A stretch of DNA of 64,000 nt from Pictodentalium vernedei. Its lineage: Eukaryota > Mollusca > Scaphopoda > Dentaliida > Dentaliidae. Under the pieces are notes generated by a model. The model worked only from the letters and a program-made list of their open reading frames with translations. It was not told the DNA's origin and made no database searches. The stretch is from contig CM062289.1 of assembly GCA_031216915.1 (NCBI GenBank), forward strand, positions 390,268,674 to 390,332,673, given 5' to 3'. Position numbers and translations under genes: made by a program. This document shows, piece after piece, positions 54,229-64,000 of the stretch; positions within the stretch are counted from its first letter, which is position 1, and each line of letters opens with the position of its first letter.

Positions 54229-54418
54229 TACCAATGACCCAGACTTAGCTGGTGCTAACTCCACAAAAACCAGGGCCAAACACAAATTTTGCCCCCCAAT
54301 CCCCAAAATTTGCATCCAAAACAAAAAGAAATCATGTCCTAAAGGACCTCCATAGTACGACTCTACTGCGCATGCGCAGTGACGCAGTCGTCCCGAAATT
54401 GGCGCCAAATATCATTCT
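54229..54418 (+). repeat. DIRS-A2 left inverted terminal repeat
   Basis: Exact complement of 61114-61303. A2-specific bases (ACGACTC, CCAAATATC) are present at both ends. The GCGCATGCGC palindrome is at about 54365-54380. Confidence 0.95.
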
Positions 54419-54781
54419 CTGTTTGGCCCTTCATCAGTCAACATCTCACTGATCTTTGTGCTTGTAAATCTCAGTTTAAAGGATGCCAGACACGTAATTC
54501 TTGGAGAAAATGTGATTCTAAGGAGGATAGAAGGAGGAGAGGAAAAAAGAAGTGGCAAAAAATAATCAGGGCTGTACTTAAAATTTTTTGTTAAAATTAT
54601 GTTAAGTTGCCTATTTTCGAGGCAAACGCCTCTTGTTGTCATTCTTGCTAATTGTTGCACTGCTTATTCAGTGTTTCCTCTCCCCTAACCTTCTAAAGTC
54701 CCCCCTTGCAATTCTCCCATGCTTTTGGCATATTTTTGAGAAGTTTCATTTCTAAAATTTCCCTGGGAGAGTTGCTTGGTT

Positions 54782-54908
54782 ACAGAATGTTTTCTGTTAT
54801 TTTCCCCATAGTTACGTTTTCACCCATGGGTGTATAACGTTTGTGTTCTGCATCTTCCATCTGATGTTCTGCAGATTCTCCCCTGGGAGTCTCTGTTTTG
54901 CATCAGAT
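54782..54908 (+). promoter_or_regulatory. Three-hairpin leader of DIRS-A2
   Basis: Stem-loops at 54782-54797, 54814-54840 and 54859-54908 with the same paired bases as A1. Confidence 0.55.
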
Positions 54909-55305
54909 AGAGTGTAATTGAGGACTGATTCCGGGCCAGTTTTTTCAGTGCCTGGAGTCATGTTTTCTTCTGTGTTTACACTGTTTGTTTTCATTGGCAA
55001 CAGCCTTTTTTGAGGGGGGCTGTTTGTCTTTGAGGTAGTTTATCTCATTATAAGATACATTTATATTATCCGAAAGTGTCTCATTAATTATTTTATATAA
55101 TTTTAAAATTTTTGACCACACTTTGCCATCGGATCCATCGGGGCTCAACGTTACTTTTCAGCAACTTGGGCTTCTCTGAAAAAATATTTTTTCAAAATTA
55201 TTTTGTTTTGCAATTGTTTTTTCATTTATTAATGGATCATGTTATTATGTATCTTTGTGTCAGGGGTTTTTGCGAGTAACTAGGACTTATTGTTGTTCCT
55301 TCACA

Positions 55306-57408
55306 ATGAAAGGAACTTGTTCAAATTGTAATAGGAAGAAATCTTCCTCTGACTTTCATGATTATTGCATAAATTGTAGTCAGTGTTCTCGCATTAATCC
55401 CTGTCCTGTATGTGAACATTGGGATGAGAAACATTGGAAACGTGTGTCACGATATGTTGTTTCTGGAGAAAGAGCGATGCCGGCTCTTTCTCCACAAGGT
55501 CACTCTACTCTCTCAGTTTCTATTTCAGAGGAACCAGAACAGGGTGATGTTTCCATGTTATCTTCTTCAAGTGTGCGTCCGTCGTCACAATTAAATACAG
55601 AGCTAGCGGCAAAAGTGCTCATGGAGATTAGACAAATGTCGTCCGCTAGCTCGCCCGGTGTAGCGTCCATTCACCGAATGGTTCGGCAGCCGGGTTCGTC
55701 CGATGCGGTCCAAGAGGAAATTTTGGGTGATGCGAGCACTATAAAAATAATAGATGCACACCCAGTGACGGCGGATAGTGAACGAGAACGGAGGAAGCCT
55801 TTTAGTCCGGTTCCTAGCTCGTCCAGGTCCAGCCGGGCCGCGAGCGAGAGAGGCCCCTCTCTCGTACAACAACATCTGGGACCAGATGTTGTGGTACAAA
55901 ATGTGTCTTTAGCGGAGCATACGTCCGTCGCTCGGGACGCTCCGTTGTATAAGCAGTCCGCAGAGACTGTTAAGGCTTCCTCTTCTCGCCGGCGCACACG
56001 ACCGCACCTTGGCTGCGTGACCTCCGATATCTTGCCAGCTTCGCCGAGGAAGGATTATTCGGCGACCAGGTCACACCATCCGGCAGCCAGGGACTCGAGA
56101 CCGATGGACTCCGGACGTTCGCATAGGAAAAGTATGCGGGAGCCATCCGATGCGGAGCTGCCCTCGGCAAAGCAGCGAAAGACCGCTCCTCCGCAGGTCT
56201 CGACGTCGGACATTCTAGTGCAGATAGCACAGCTTATCGCAGCATCCCAGCAGCCGACAGAGACGGTGTCGGATCGAGAATTATCCGACGGCGCTGGGTC
56301 GGTACGCTCCGCCGAAGCATCGGGGGCGGACGACCGGGAACATCGGGAGGTCCGACCGGATGGTGAAAGGGATACGGATGAATTGGAGCTATCCCTTTCG
56401 GAACAACACAAAGCTGCCGTAGACTTCATCCGGCACTTTCTTCCTCAAGTTGTTCCGTCGGGCCAGACTGCTGCGCTTCCGGACAGGAGAATTATAGCGT
56501 CATTGGACTCTGATTTTTTCGAGCGGTTCAGGGACATCGCTCCCGAGTTTCCGTCGCAGTCCAATAATGTTGCAAGAACATTTGAATTATTGAACGACGC
56601 TATTTTTAAACTTGCTTCCAGGACAGGGAAAGCAGGCTTCTTGTCCGCAAATACTCTCAACCTGCCTTTCATTAATGCAAGGAATAAATTCGACACGGCA
56701 GGTCAGGGTATACCGAGAGTTCCTCTGCGTATGGACGACGAGGCGGAAGACTTAGAGCTATCATTACCGTCGTCAGCTTCTATTCCAACCGCAGTGTTGG
56801 AAACTGCTATTGCGTCTAACAGAGCCAATTTAGATGCCTTATCTTACGCAGATCACCTTACGAAGGCGTTATCACTGCGTCTTCAAGGGGAAGAGTTTCA
56901 GGATATACAATCCTCCTTAAGACTTCTTTCAAGGGCAGTAGCTTATTCCACGTGTAACTCCGCCCTTTCAGTGGCTAATCTGGAGTTGGTTAGACGTGAC
57001 GCAGCCCTGTCTACATCCACACTAGTGGATTCTAAGGTGAAGAACTCTCTTAGAGTCGCTTCGGTCTCAGGAGATCTTCTCTTTGACGGCAAGCTTTCCG
57101 CTATTTATGATAATATTAAAAAGAAAGCTAGTGATTCTCTGTTGTTTAGATCCGCTCCTAAAAGGTCGGATTCAGCAGACACGAATAAGGCGGGCACTTC
57201 TGGGTCTTATCCGCCCAAGAGAGGTTCCTATAGAGGTTCCGGTGCGTCCTCTAGCTCTTATTCGAGAGACCGTCAGGATAGCGACTCTCGTTCGGGACGT
57301 CCTTCAGGCCGGGACAATCGGTCGGACGCCCCGAGGTCGACGAGGCGAGGTGCGGGTCGTGGAAGACGTGGTTTCTCCTACCGCAGGCCTCGCAGATCCA
57401 GGAGGTGA
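55306..57408 (+). CDS. DIRS-A2 Gag-like protein
   Basis: 700 aa from the ATG at 55306. Same architecture as the A1 Gag: cysteine-rich N-terminus (CSNC, CINC, CSQC, CPVC), Ser/Arg-rich middle, RG-rich C-terminus. The 24 residue differences from A1 are scattered with none in the cysteines, consistent with a functional protein. Confidence 0.85.
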   Translation: MKGTCSNCNRKKSSSDFHDYCINCSQCSRINPCPVCEHWDEKHWKRVSRYVVSGERAMPALSPQGHSTLSVSISEEPEQGDVSMLSSSSVRPSSQLNTELAAKVLMEIRQMSSASSPGVASIHRMVRQPGSSDAVQEEILGDASTIKIIDAHPVTADSERERRKPFSPVPSSSRSSRAASERGPSLVQQHLGPDVVVQNVSLAEHTSVARDAPLYKQSAETVKASSSRRRTRPHLGCVTSDILPASPRKDYSATRSHHPAARDSRPMDSGRSHRKSMREPSDAELPSAKQRKTAPPQVSTSDILVQIAQLIAASQQPTETVSDRELSDGAGSVRSAEASGADDREHREVRPDGERDTDELELSLSEQHKAAVDFIRHFLPQVVPSGQTAALPDRRIIASLDSDFFERFRDIAPEFPSQSNNVARTFELLNDAIFKLASRTGKAGFLSANTLNLPFINARNKFDTAGQGIPRVPLRMDDEAEDLELSLPSSASIPTAVLETAIASNRANLDALSYADHLTKALSLRLQGEEFQDIQSSLRLLSRAVAYSTCNSALSVANLELVRRDAALSTSTLVDSKVKNSLRVASVSGDLLFDGKLSAIYDNIKKKASDSLLFRSAPKRSDSADTNKAGTSGSYPPKRGSYRGSGASSSSYSRDRQDSDSRSGRPSGRDNRSDAPRSTRRGAGRGRRGFSYRRPRRSRR

Positions 57409-59398
57409 TGGCTCAAACCTCTATCGCGTTCCGGTTGGCGGAAGGTTGTCAAGTTTTTCTCAAGAGTGGGCGTCGATTACGGACGACCCTTGGGTGAGAG
57501 GAGTGACTTCGGAAGGTCTAAAGATATCCTTCAAACGAAAGCCTCCATTAACTCGAAGTCCAAAGTGGACTCATCTTCCGTCAAACCCTCAGAAAAGAGA
57601 CGCTCTGCTATCAGAGGTGCAGTCTCTTTTAATGAAGAACGCGGTAGAGGTCGTAGAAAACCAGGAATCGCTGGGATTCTACAGCCATCTGTTTCTGGTT
57701 CCGAAACCAGACGGCTCGTTCCGTCCAGTCATAGATTTGAGCTGGATAAACAAGCTGATCATCGCTCCGAAGTTTTATATGGAGACGATTCGATCGGTCA
57801 GAGCGAGTATTCGGGTGAACGATTATGCAACGAGCATAGATCTCAAAGATGCGTACTTTCACGTCATGGTACATCCGACATTCCGAAAGTATCTACGCTT
57901 CGCAGTCCTAGGAGTGGTGTATCAGTTCCGGGCCATGTGCTTCGGATTGAATCTAGCACCCTGGGCTTTCACTCGAGTAATGAACTCGGTAATGATTTAC
58001 TTCCGAGCTCATTCGTCTGCGGTAACGTCGGCCTACCTGGACGACATTCTTCAGAGGTACGGCAACGAGTTAACGCTTCAGAACGATGTTCAGAATCTTC
58101 TTCTTTTGCTCCGACGTCTCGGTTTCATAGTAAACGAGGAGAAGTCGGATCTGGTGCCGTCCAAGTCATTCACTCATCTGGGAATGAGCTTCGAGACGCA
58201 CAACAATCTCGTTCGTCTGCCGTTAACCAGAGCGAAATTAGTCAGTTGTTACGCTCGCTATTGTCTAAATACAGACAAAGTCACAGCGAGAGAATTTATG
58301 AGACTGATAGGTCTGTGCGGAGCCGCTGCGGATCTCATTCCGATGGGACGGCTACGCACACGGCCTCTTCAAATTTTCTTGACTCAGAATTGGAGTGTGA
58401 AAATTCATTCGCTCGATGTAGACGTTCTCTTGTCAGATCAAGTGAAACAAGAGATTCAGACTTGGGCAAACATTCAGTGGTTAACTCAAGGAGTTCCGCT
58501 GCAGTTGCCGGATCCGAGTTTTACCATTATGACGGATGCCAGTCAAACAGGTTGGGGTGCATCATTAATCCCAACGGATTCGAGATGCCAGGGTCTTTGG
58601 GATCCGCAAGTCCTGTGCAAGCACATAAACATCAAGGAAATGATGTCAATTTGGCTTGCGTTACGTCACTGGATGGACATTATTCACGATGCTCATGTCC
58701 AAATCCTATCCGACAATACGACAGTAGTGGCGTATATACGGAATCAGGGAGGCACTCATTCAGTTCCGTTGTTCAATCTAACGGAAAGAATCCTTCTGTT
58801 TGCGTTGGAACATCACGTTCTTCTTTCGGTCCGTCACATACCGGGTCGTCTGAATGTGCTAGCAGACTCCCTTTCTCGAAAGGGTCGCTTGTTGCCGTCG
58901 GAGTGGACTCTCAACAAACAAGTATTCAATCAGATTTGCTACCAATGGGAACGGCCAATGATAGACTTATTTGCGACACATCTCAACAATCAGTTGCAGA
59001 CGTATGTGTCCCCGTGTCCGGATCCAAGAGCATTTGCAGTAGACGCTCTGTCGATCCCTTGGGACGGAATGATAGGATATGCGTATCCTCCAGCGCCGTT
59101 AATTCAACAAGTATTGCTAAAGATAAAACAATCTCAATGCAAGATTCTGTTGGTAGCATCTCTGTCGCCACAGAGACCGTGGATAAATCTACTCAGGTGT
59201 CTGTTGTGGGACCTACCGCGGAAGCTCCCTCCACGAGAGGATCTTCTTTGGCAGGGGAAATCGCGCCAACTGCATCACAACCCGCAAGGTCTCAACCTTC
59301 ACGTTTTTCCGTTGTGCGGTCCTTCTTGCATGGCAAGCACTTTACAGGACGAGCAGTGGACGCGATTTCTAACTGTAGGAGGACCTCCTCTTCGCTAA
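57083..59398 (+). CDS. DIRS-A2 reverse transcriptase / RNase H (methyltransferase-like tail)
   Basis: 771-codon frame, +1 relative to gag; unique coding begins near 57.41 kb. YLDD, TDAS, SDNTT and HIPGRLNVLADSLSR are all intact at the same residues as A1, as is the DLFATHLNNQ / YAYPPAPL tail domain. Only 8 residues differ from A1 in the ~640 residues after the gag overlap. Confidence 0.93.
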   Translation: MTASFPLFMIILKRKLVILCCLDPLLKGRIQQTRIRRALLGLIRPREVPIEVPVRPLALIRETVRIATLVRDVLQAGTIGRTPRGRRGEVRVVEDVVSPTAGLADPGGDGSNLYRVPVGGRLSSFSQEWASITDDPWVRGVTSEGLKISFKRKPPLTRSPKWTHLPSNPQKRDALLSEVQSLLMKNAVEVVENQESLGFYSHLFLVPKPDGSFRPVIDLSWINKLIIAPKFYMETIRSVRASIRVNDYATSIDLKDAYFHVMVHPTFRKYLRFAVLGVVYQFRAMCFGLNLAPWAFTRVMNSVMIYFRAHSSAVTSAYLDDILQRYGNELTLQNDVQNLLLLLRRLGFIVNEEKSDLVPSKSFTHLGMSFETHNNLVRLPLTRAKLVSCYARYCLNTDKVTAREFMRLIGLCGAAADLIPMGRLRTRPLQIFLTQNWSVKIHSLDVDVLLSDQVKQEIQTWANIQWLTQGVPLQLPDPSFTIMTDASQTGWGASLIPTDSRCQGLWDPQVLCKHINIKEMMSIWLALRHWMDIIHDAHVQILSDNTTVVAYIRNQGGTHSVPLFNLTERILLFALEHHVLLSVRHIPGRLNVLADSLSRKGRLLPSEWTLNKQVFNQICYQWERPMIDLFATHLNNQLQTYVSPCPDPRAFAVDALSIPWDGMIGYAYPPAPLIQQVLLKIKQSQCKILLVASLSPQRPWINLLRCLLWDLPRKLPPREDLLWQGKSRQLHHNPQGLNLHVFPLCGPSCMASTLQDEQWTRFLTVGGPPLR

Positions 59399-60354
59399 AC
59401 TATGCGGCTAAGTGGAAGGTTTTCCGTCGTTGGTGTAGGGATCATTCTGTTGATATATTTGATCCCTCTATACCAGACATTGCTAACTTTCTAGTATACT
59501 TGTTTGACGAAATCAAACTGCAACCGGTTACTATAAAGGGTTATAGATCTATGTTATCTGATACCTATGCACATCATGATAGTTTACAAATTGGATCTAA
59601 TGTCTCTTTATCGAAATTGGTTAGAAACTTTTCGATAAATAGACCCAGAACTCTTAGATTAATTCCTAAGTGGAATTTAGCTTGGGTTCTCCTTAAATTG
59701 AAGGAAAAGCCATTTGAACCTCTTGGGACAGTAAATTTCAAATTCTTATCTTATAAGACAGCTTTTCTCTTAGCTTTTTCTTCTGCCAGAAGAGTCAGTG
59801 AGCTTCATGCACTATCGGTGGATGATTCTCATTATCGTAGTGTTGGGAACACTATCACCTTCACTACTAACGTCGGTTTTTTAGCTAAGAATCAGGCTCC
59901 TAATAAATATCCGGAACCTATTGTTATTAAGGCTCTTCCGTCTTCAGACGGGCGTAGGCCTTTACTCTGTCCTGTTAGAGCACTACGTATCTATAAACAG
60001 AGATCTCAGTTCATCAGAAAGGGACGGAAACGTTTCTTTCTGTCTTTGATGCCTAATAGAAAGGACATTTCAGTCCATTCTATTGCTAGATGGATTCAGT
60101 TAACTATCCGTACTGCGTATGAAGATTTATCTTCTTCTCAGCAGTCTGTGCTTAAGATTTCTGCTCATGAAGTAAGAGCTCTTTCTACTTCCTGGGCTTA
60201 TGCTAATAGTGTTGCTATTACAGATTTAATGAAGGCTGCTTATTGGTCTCAGCCATCCACATTTACTAATTTTTATCTCAGAAATATTGAGTCCATTTCT
60301 GGAGACCTGCATTGTTTAGGTCCGTTATCTGTTGCTCAGAATGTCGTCCACTAA
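59137..60354 (+). CDS. DIRS-A2 tyrosine recombinase
   Basis: Frame open from 57466; the nearest Met before the recombinase domain is 59137. The catalytic set is complete: ARRVSEL arginine, AHEVR histidine and arginine, NFYLR tyrosine. Beyond the RT stop a single change from A1 (D to N in GTVNFK). Expected to join the circular DNA copy to the target. Confidence 0.93.
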   Translation: MQDSVGSISVATETVDKSTQVSVVGPTAEAPSTRGSSLAGEIAPTASQPARSQPSRFSVVRSFLHGKHFTGRAVDAISNCRRTSSSLNYAAKWKVFRRWCRDHSVDIFDPSIPDIANFLVYLFDEIKLQPVTIKGYRSMLSDTYAHHDSLQIGSNVSLSKLVRNFSINRPRTLRLIPKWNLAWVLLKLKEKPFEPLGTVNFKFLSYKTAFLLAFSSARRVSELHALSVDDSHYRSVGNTITFTTNVGFLAKNQAPNKYPEPIVIKALPSSDGRRPLLCPVRALRIYKQRSQFIRKGRKRFFLSLMPNRKDISVHSIARWIQLTIRTAYEDLSSSQQSVLKISAHEVRALSTSWAYANSVAITDLMKAAYWSQPSTFTNFYLRNIESISGDLHCLGPLSVAQNVVH

Positions 60355-60957
60355 ACAGTTGCAACTATAGTTTATGCAGGCTTTCTGTTCCGGCAGTGAC
60401 TCCGTCCGGCTGCCCTCTTCGCTCTGGGCTATTTGACCCAGGGCAAGGGGAAGGGGGGGGCGGGTGTTCCCTTAGGTCACCTGCTTTATAGTGAAAAGCA
60501 AGGGAATGCCTCCTCCAAGACAGTATTTCTGAGTCGCTTCCGGGATGGTTTTAAAGTGTAATATTAATGTTTAATTTCATTCATGTCTTATTTTTAAAGT
60601 GTAGCTCGGTGTGAAGCATTTGTATATGTCAAGTGTCAAACGGGCTTTAATATACAATACTCGGACACTTTTAAATGATTATAAAGAGTCTCAATTCTCT
60701 GGACTACTTTATTTATTGGCTTGTTTTAATATTAATTAGTATAAAGGTTATACTGGATATTAATAGAGAACATGAATGTTATTGTGCTCAATTATTAAGG
60801 GTAGTGTATCTTTCTAATTTAAATATTAAATAAGAAAGATACATGTAAAGCCTAATACTCCTTTTCTCCTTAAGGGGTTATCTCTTTATTTTATAATTGA
60901 GCTTATTGGATTTTCCTCTATGTCCTAGGCCCTCCAGCCTGTTTACTATTCAGCTAA

Positions 60958-61039
60958 GTCTGGGTCATTGGTACAGTATAAAAATGTTAAAAAATTTATA
61001 GTAATTTATATATTTTTTATACTTACCAATGACCCAGAC
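60958..61039 (+). repeat. DIRS-A2 internal complementary region
   Basis: 82 bp. Its complement joins the right-end (TAAGTATAAAAAATATATAA...TTTTTTAAC) to the left-end (ATTTTTATACTGTACC) sequence. Confidence 0.93.
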
Positions 61040-61113
61040 GGGGATGGCCCTCCCTGAGTTGGGAACTCTTGCCTCCCCGCTGAGTACATAGCGCTGACCA
61101 GGCACTGCCAGTA

Positions 61114-61303
61114 AGAATGATATTTGGCGCCAATTTCGGGACGACTGCGTCACTGCGCATGCGCAGTAGAGTCGTACTATGGAGGTCCTTTAGGACATGA
61201 TTTCTTTTTGTTTTGGATGCAAATTTTGGGGATTGGGGGGCAAAATTTGTGTTTGGCCCTGGTTTTTGTGGAGTTAGCACCAGCTAAGTCTGGGTCATTG
61301 GTA
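61114..61303 (-). repeat. DIRS-A2 right inverted terminal repeat
   Basis: Identical to the complement of 54229-54418 over 190 bp. Confidence 0.95.
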
Positions 61304-61341
61304 AGTATAAAAAATATATAAATTACTATAAATTTTTTAAC

Positions 61342-61895
61342 GTTTGTCAAATTTAGCTTGTCATTATCTATTCGTAAATTTATGAATTCTGTAGCAGTAA
61401 GTTTGTAATATGCATATATCTGTTAATTGTGTAATGTAGAGCTGACAAAAACCTTTTATTATTCATTTATTGAGAACTTTCGCTAATTTATAAAAAGTAA
61501 GAAATTTGGTGAAGCTAACGAGAGTGGTGGAGGGGCAAACTGCCTGCCCCTTCTGACCCTGTTTGTCAGAATGTTCAAGTGTGCATCAGAAAAATTGTTG
61601 GGTCATTCAAACGCCAACTTTCTCTGTGGAAGCTGCTAAGTTAAAAAAAAACCCAAAAGTTGACAATTTGGCGAAATCACAATTTCATTATGCAAAAATA
61701 TCCTTATATTTCATATACTCATTGTATGAAAGTCCTTGTTAGAAGTAAATGTATATAATATTCCAGTAGTTATGTACATGGATGAAAATTTGTGTATAAT
61801 TTTTATTTTAAAGAATTACTTTCATTATACAAAAGTAAGTCTTTAAAATTACAATAATAAACAAATGTTCCTGACCTATTTCATCTACTATTGTT
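61342..61895. other. No gene seen
   Basis: AT-rich flank of DIRS-A2 with a small GC-richer patch near 61530 (GGGGCAAACTGCCTGCCCC can fold). No credible frame. Confidence 0.4.
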
Positions 61896-62146
61896 TTAAC
61901 CCTTTACCCAACGTAATGGCCAAAACCAGCCAGCGCTATTCACAAAAATCGCCAATAAGTTTTCATTGTTCTTATCATTTTTGGTCACAAAAACATAGAT
62001 TATGACCCCTCTTTGGAACGAGCTCATCGAGCTCGTTCCAAAGAGGGGTCTTAACCTATGTTTTTGAGACAAAAAATGAAAAAATTAGTTATTCAAGAAT
62101 TTTGTTTGCAAGTGTCGTCTGCTTTTCATGTTAGGTAAAGGGTTAA
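61896..62146. mobile_element. TTAA-flanked MITE (piggyBac-type), copy 3
   Basis: TTAA at 61896-61899 and 62143-62146; tips CCCTTTACCCAACG and CATGTTAGGTAAAGGG. The central hairpin has GACCCCTCTTTGGAACGAG pairing with CTCGTTCCAAAGAGGGGTC. It is the cleanest copy in the window. Confidence 0.88.
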
Positions 62147-62748
62147 AGAAGTTCATTTAGTAAAGTTTAAAGTTCATACTGACGGTCAATGACCTGGGAA
62201 CACTGTTAGAAAATTTTCACTCTTACCCCTCCATGTTGAAAAATTTTGAGATCCCATCTTCGGGCCTGGGTCAAGCCTACTAAAACAGGACATGTTATCA
62301 AGTTACAAAATTCTTTTCTATTCTGAGAAATTGTGTTGATCATTATTTCAGGCACAAGTTATTGGTGACTGTCAAACATGCAAATTTTGCCCCTCAGGCA
62401 GCTAATTTGCAGGTTTTCTGATATTAATTCTTGGAAATCTCTTCGGTTCATGAATATATATACATGTACAGTATTGTGATCATAAAAGTGGTCTTTTAGC
62501 CGATTTCTATCAGAACAAAATTTAGAAAAAGTCACGACAGAGAAACATGATTTTATCTGGAAAAAAAAAACCCTGAATACAGTGGACACTTCTGTTCTGG
62601 CCTGGGAATAAGCCTGGAGGTGCATGAAGGAAAAGAGTGCAAAAGTATATTGGTGGGCTTATTTTTGAGTGATCAAGCCAGCAGGTGAATTTAAATGCAC
62701 AGTTGAGATGAAGTTAGGTGGCTCAGTCAATCCTATAACAAAGATGCA
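62147..62748. other. No gene seen
   Basis: CCTGGGAATAAGCC at about 62601 and its near-complement GCTTATTCCCGGG at about 63091 could be the tips of a ~500-bp element, but no target duplication is clear. Confidence 0.35.
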
Positions 62749-62957
62749 TTAACCCTTTACCTAACCAATTGGATGCATGTGAATGCATAATTTATAAATT
62801 GAATCTGAAAAAAAAATTAACACAATTTGAACAAAACCATACCATGTGACCCCTCAATGAGGGGTCACATGATATGGTTTTGTAGAAATTTTTTGAAGCA
62901 TTTGAAAAAAAAAAATAATAACAAATTTTGATATCATGTGTGTTGGGTAAGGGGTTC
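62749..62957. mobile_element. TTAA-type MITE, second subfamily
   Basis: Starts TTAACCCTTTACCTAACC at 62749 and ends GTTGGGTAAGGGGTT near 62956 (right TTAA mutated). The core hairpin CCATACCATGTGACCCCTCA / TGAGGGGTCACATGATATGG differs from the main family but shares the tips. Confidence 0.7.
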
Positions 62958-63606
62958 TTTTTCGTTGACAACTTACCAGCATGGTTGTCATTGTTGTGAT
63001 TCCAAAGTCAGGGACTGGGCTTATTTACAAGGAAGGTACAATGAAACTGAAATCTTAAAAATTGGTGAGTGGCCTTATTTTTTTATTATGAGCTTATTCC
63101 CGGGTCAGTACAGTATATCGAGATCAAGATTCAGATTTAATGGCCAATGATGGATTTATTCATAGTTTGGATAAAAATTGCAATTTAGGCAAGGATAAAT
63201 TGTGCTCTGATTCATATTAATGGCAATGTAATAATATACACATGTTTACTCATAAGAATAAAACGTTGACTGATGATGTTCAACTGGTCGAGGAAACTGT
63301 GATTTTGTATAGATTTTCATGCTTTTTGACTGAAACAGTTTTCCTTAGTGTCATCAATCTGATCCTGATTTTGTTTGGACCCAATCAACATTTTTGAAAC
63401 CACTTTTATGATCAGTGTACTATGTTTGAATTTGATGGCTTGCTGCTTCAAAATTCAATTTCATAAATATTGTTACTTTCAAGCTGGTTTATTTACTTTA
63501 TTACTTTCCAAAGTGTGATTTACTGGGATTTCCCGGTTTGATTATGTCATGTATTCATGCGCGCAAATGAAGACACTTTGCCGTGGCTGTAATGGGGACT
63601 TCATTA
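62958..63606. other. No gene seen
   Basis: Unassigned AT-rich sequence; the 70-codon frame at 62938-63150 runs through repeat-like sequence and has no recognisable domain. Confidence 0.4.
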
Positions 63607-63947
63607 GTTATTTATTTATTGTTATTTAAGGTCACATATTTCTGCACAATGGCTAATCATGACCACGACAGATTTCGGGTCGAGGAAGCCGGAGTACCCG
63701 GAGAGAACCACCGAGCAACTGTCAGCTCCCCAACATACTAACTCCACACAAGCAGGGTTAGCATTGGTTGAAGACAAGTGCACCATCGACATGCAGTACG
63801 CCTTAGTGCACAGCATCACATGGGCAATGGGGGTGAAGTGTCTTGCCCAAAGGACACAACGCGGTTGTTGCAGGTGGGATTCGAACTGAGGACCTCTCGG
63901 CTTGCAGCCTGCACCTCTCCCTACTAAGCCACCACACCCCCCTAGGG
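63607..63947 (-). mobile_element. tRNA-derived SINE, full length
   Basis: On the - strand: box A region near the right end (AGTAGGGAGAGGTGCAGG), box B GGTTCGAATCC-like (complement of GGGATTCGAACTGAGG at 63870-63885), TGTCCTTTGGGCAAGACACT, and a tail of TTTATTTATT at 63609-63619. Same family as 18777. Confidence 0.88.
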
Positions 63948-63964
63948 GACTTGATTGGTTTTTT

Positions 63965-64000
63965 TTAACCCTTTACCTAATGTGAAAAGCAGACGACACT
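63965..64000 (-). mobile_element. TTAA-type MITE, cut by the window end
   Basis: TTAACCCTTTACCTAATG then AAAAGCAGACGACACT is the complement of the right end of the copy at 61896. The rest lies outside the window. Confidence 0.75.

Larger units (their letters stand above)
54217..61341 (+). mobile_element. Intact DIRS-like retrotransposon, copy A2
   Basis: 7125 bp with the same layout as A1: 190-bp identical inverted repeats, three-hairpin leader, gag, RT/RNase H, recombinase, internal complementary region. All three genes are uninterrupted. Left flank ...AAATTTGAT, right flank GTTTGTCAAA, no duplication. Its terminal repeats differ from A1 at a few positions, each mirrored at both ends. Confidence 0.95.

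Noticed and set aside
62588..63115. A ~530-bp TIR element with CCTGGGAATAAGCC tips
   Set aside because: The tips match over only ~13 bp and I could not find a target duplication; left as an unassigned stretch.

Overview
This window is intron-rich animal DNA, about half or more of it transposable elements. It has spliced exons with GT/AG borders, tRNA-derived SINEs, many TA- and TTAA-flanked miniature elements, and a dispersed repeat that opens TTTTAGCTCA and closes GGGGCCTCTTG. That repeat, together with abundant DIRS retrotransposons, suggests a marine invertebrate, most likely a mollusc such as a bivalve. The species assignment is inference.

The one host gene I recognise is nurim (inner nuclear envelope membrane protein), on the + strand. 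Three exons are visible (16338-16504, 17984-18154, 40703-40981). The reading phase is consistent across both visible introns and the last exon carries the stop. The first exon was not found. The intron before the last exon is 22.5 kb and is built almost entirely of nested mobile elements.

Layout. 1-5.9 kb: short SINE-like repeats, a long hairpin, a dead non-LTR reverse transcriptase fragment, a tandem repeat and an unidentified lysine-rich frame. 6.0-9.0 kb: a giant foldback element whose inverted arms are made of 183-bp tandem units. 9.0-11.05 kb: 5'-truncated copy of the dispersed 'R' repeat. 11.3-11.8 kb: hairpin elements. 12.63-14.89 kb: a complete Mutator-like element with TIRs and an 8-bp target duplication; its FLYWCH/MULE transposase frame is open but appears to lack the DGTF catalytic segment. 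16.3-41 kb: nurim. Its last intron holds a three-level nest: an old DIRS (family B, 19.30-35.14 kb), interrupted by an R repeat (19.80-28.21 kb), itself interrupted by an intact DIRS (A1, 20.18-27.31 kb). Two non-autonomous hAT elements, Tc1/mariner-type and piggyBac-type MITEs and a second R repeat fill the rest. 41.8-44.1 kb: repeats and MITEs. 44.09-51.08 kb: a DIRS (A3) with ruined genes but perfectly identical inverted terminal repeats. 51-54 kb: repeats, MITEs and an exon-like segment on the - strand. 54.22-61.34 kb: a second intact DIRS (A2). 61.3-64 kb: mostly unassigned sequence with MITEs and a SINE at the right edge.

The DIRS elements are the main system. A1 and A2 each have 190-bp inverted terminal repeats and an internal complementary region matching both element ends. 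Both also encode Gag, reverse transcriptase/RNase H with a methyltransferase-like tail, and a tyrosine recombinase with all expected R, H-x-x-R and Y residues. The standout observations are: (i) a three-hairpin leader upstream of gag with compensatory base changes among A, A3 and B; (ii) A3 as a probable non-autonomous element mobilised by A-type proteins; (iii) an NRF-1-like palindrome and an E2F-like palindrome in the terminal repeats; and (iv) empty-site comparisons inside the window showing insertion without target duplication.
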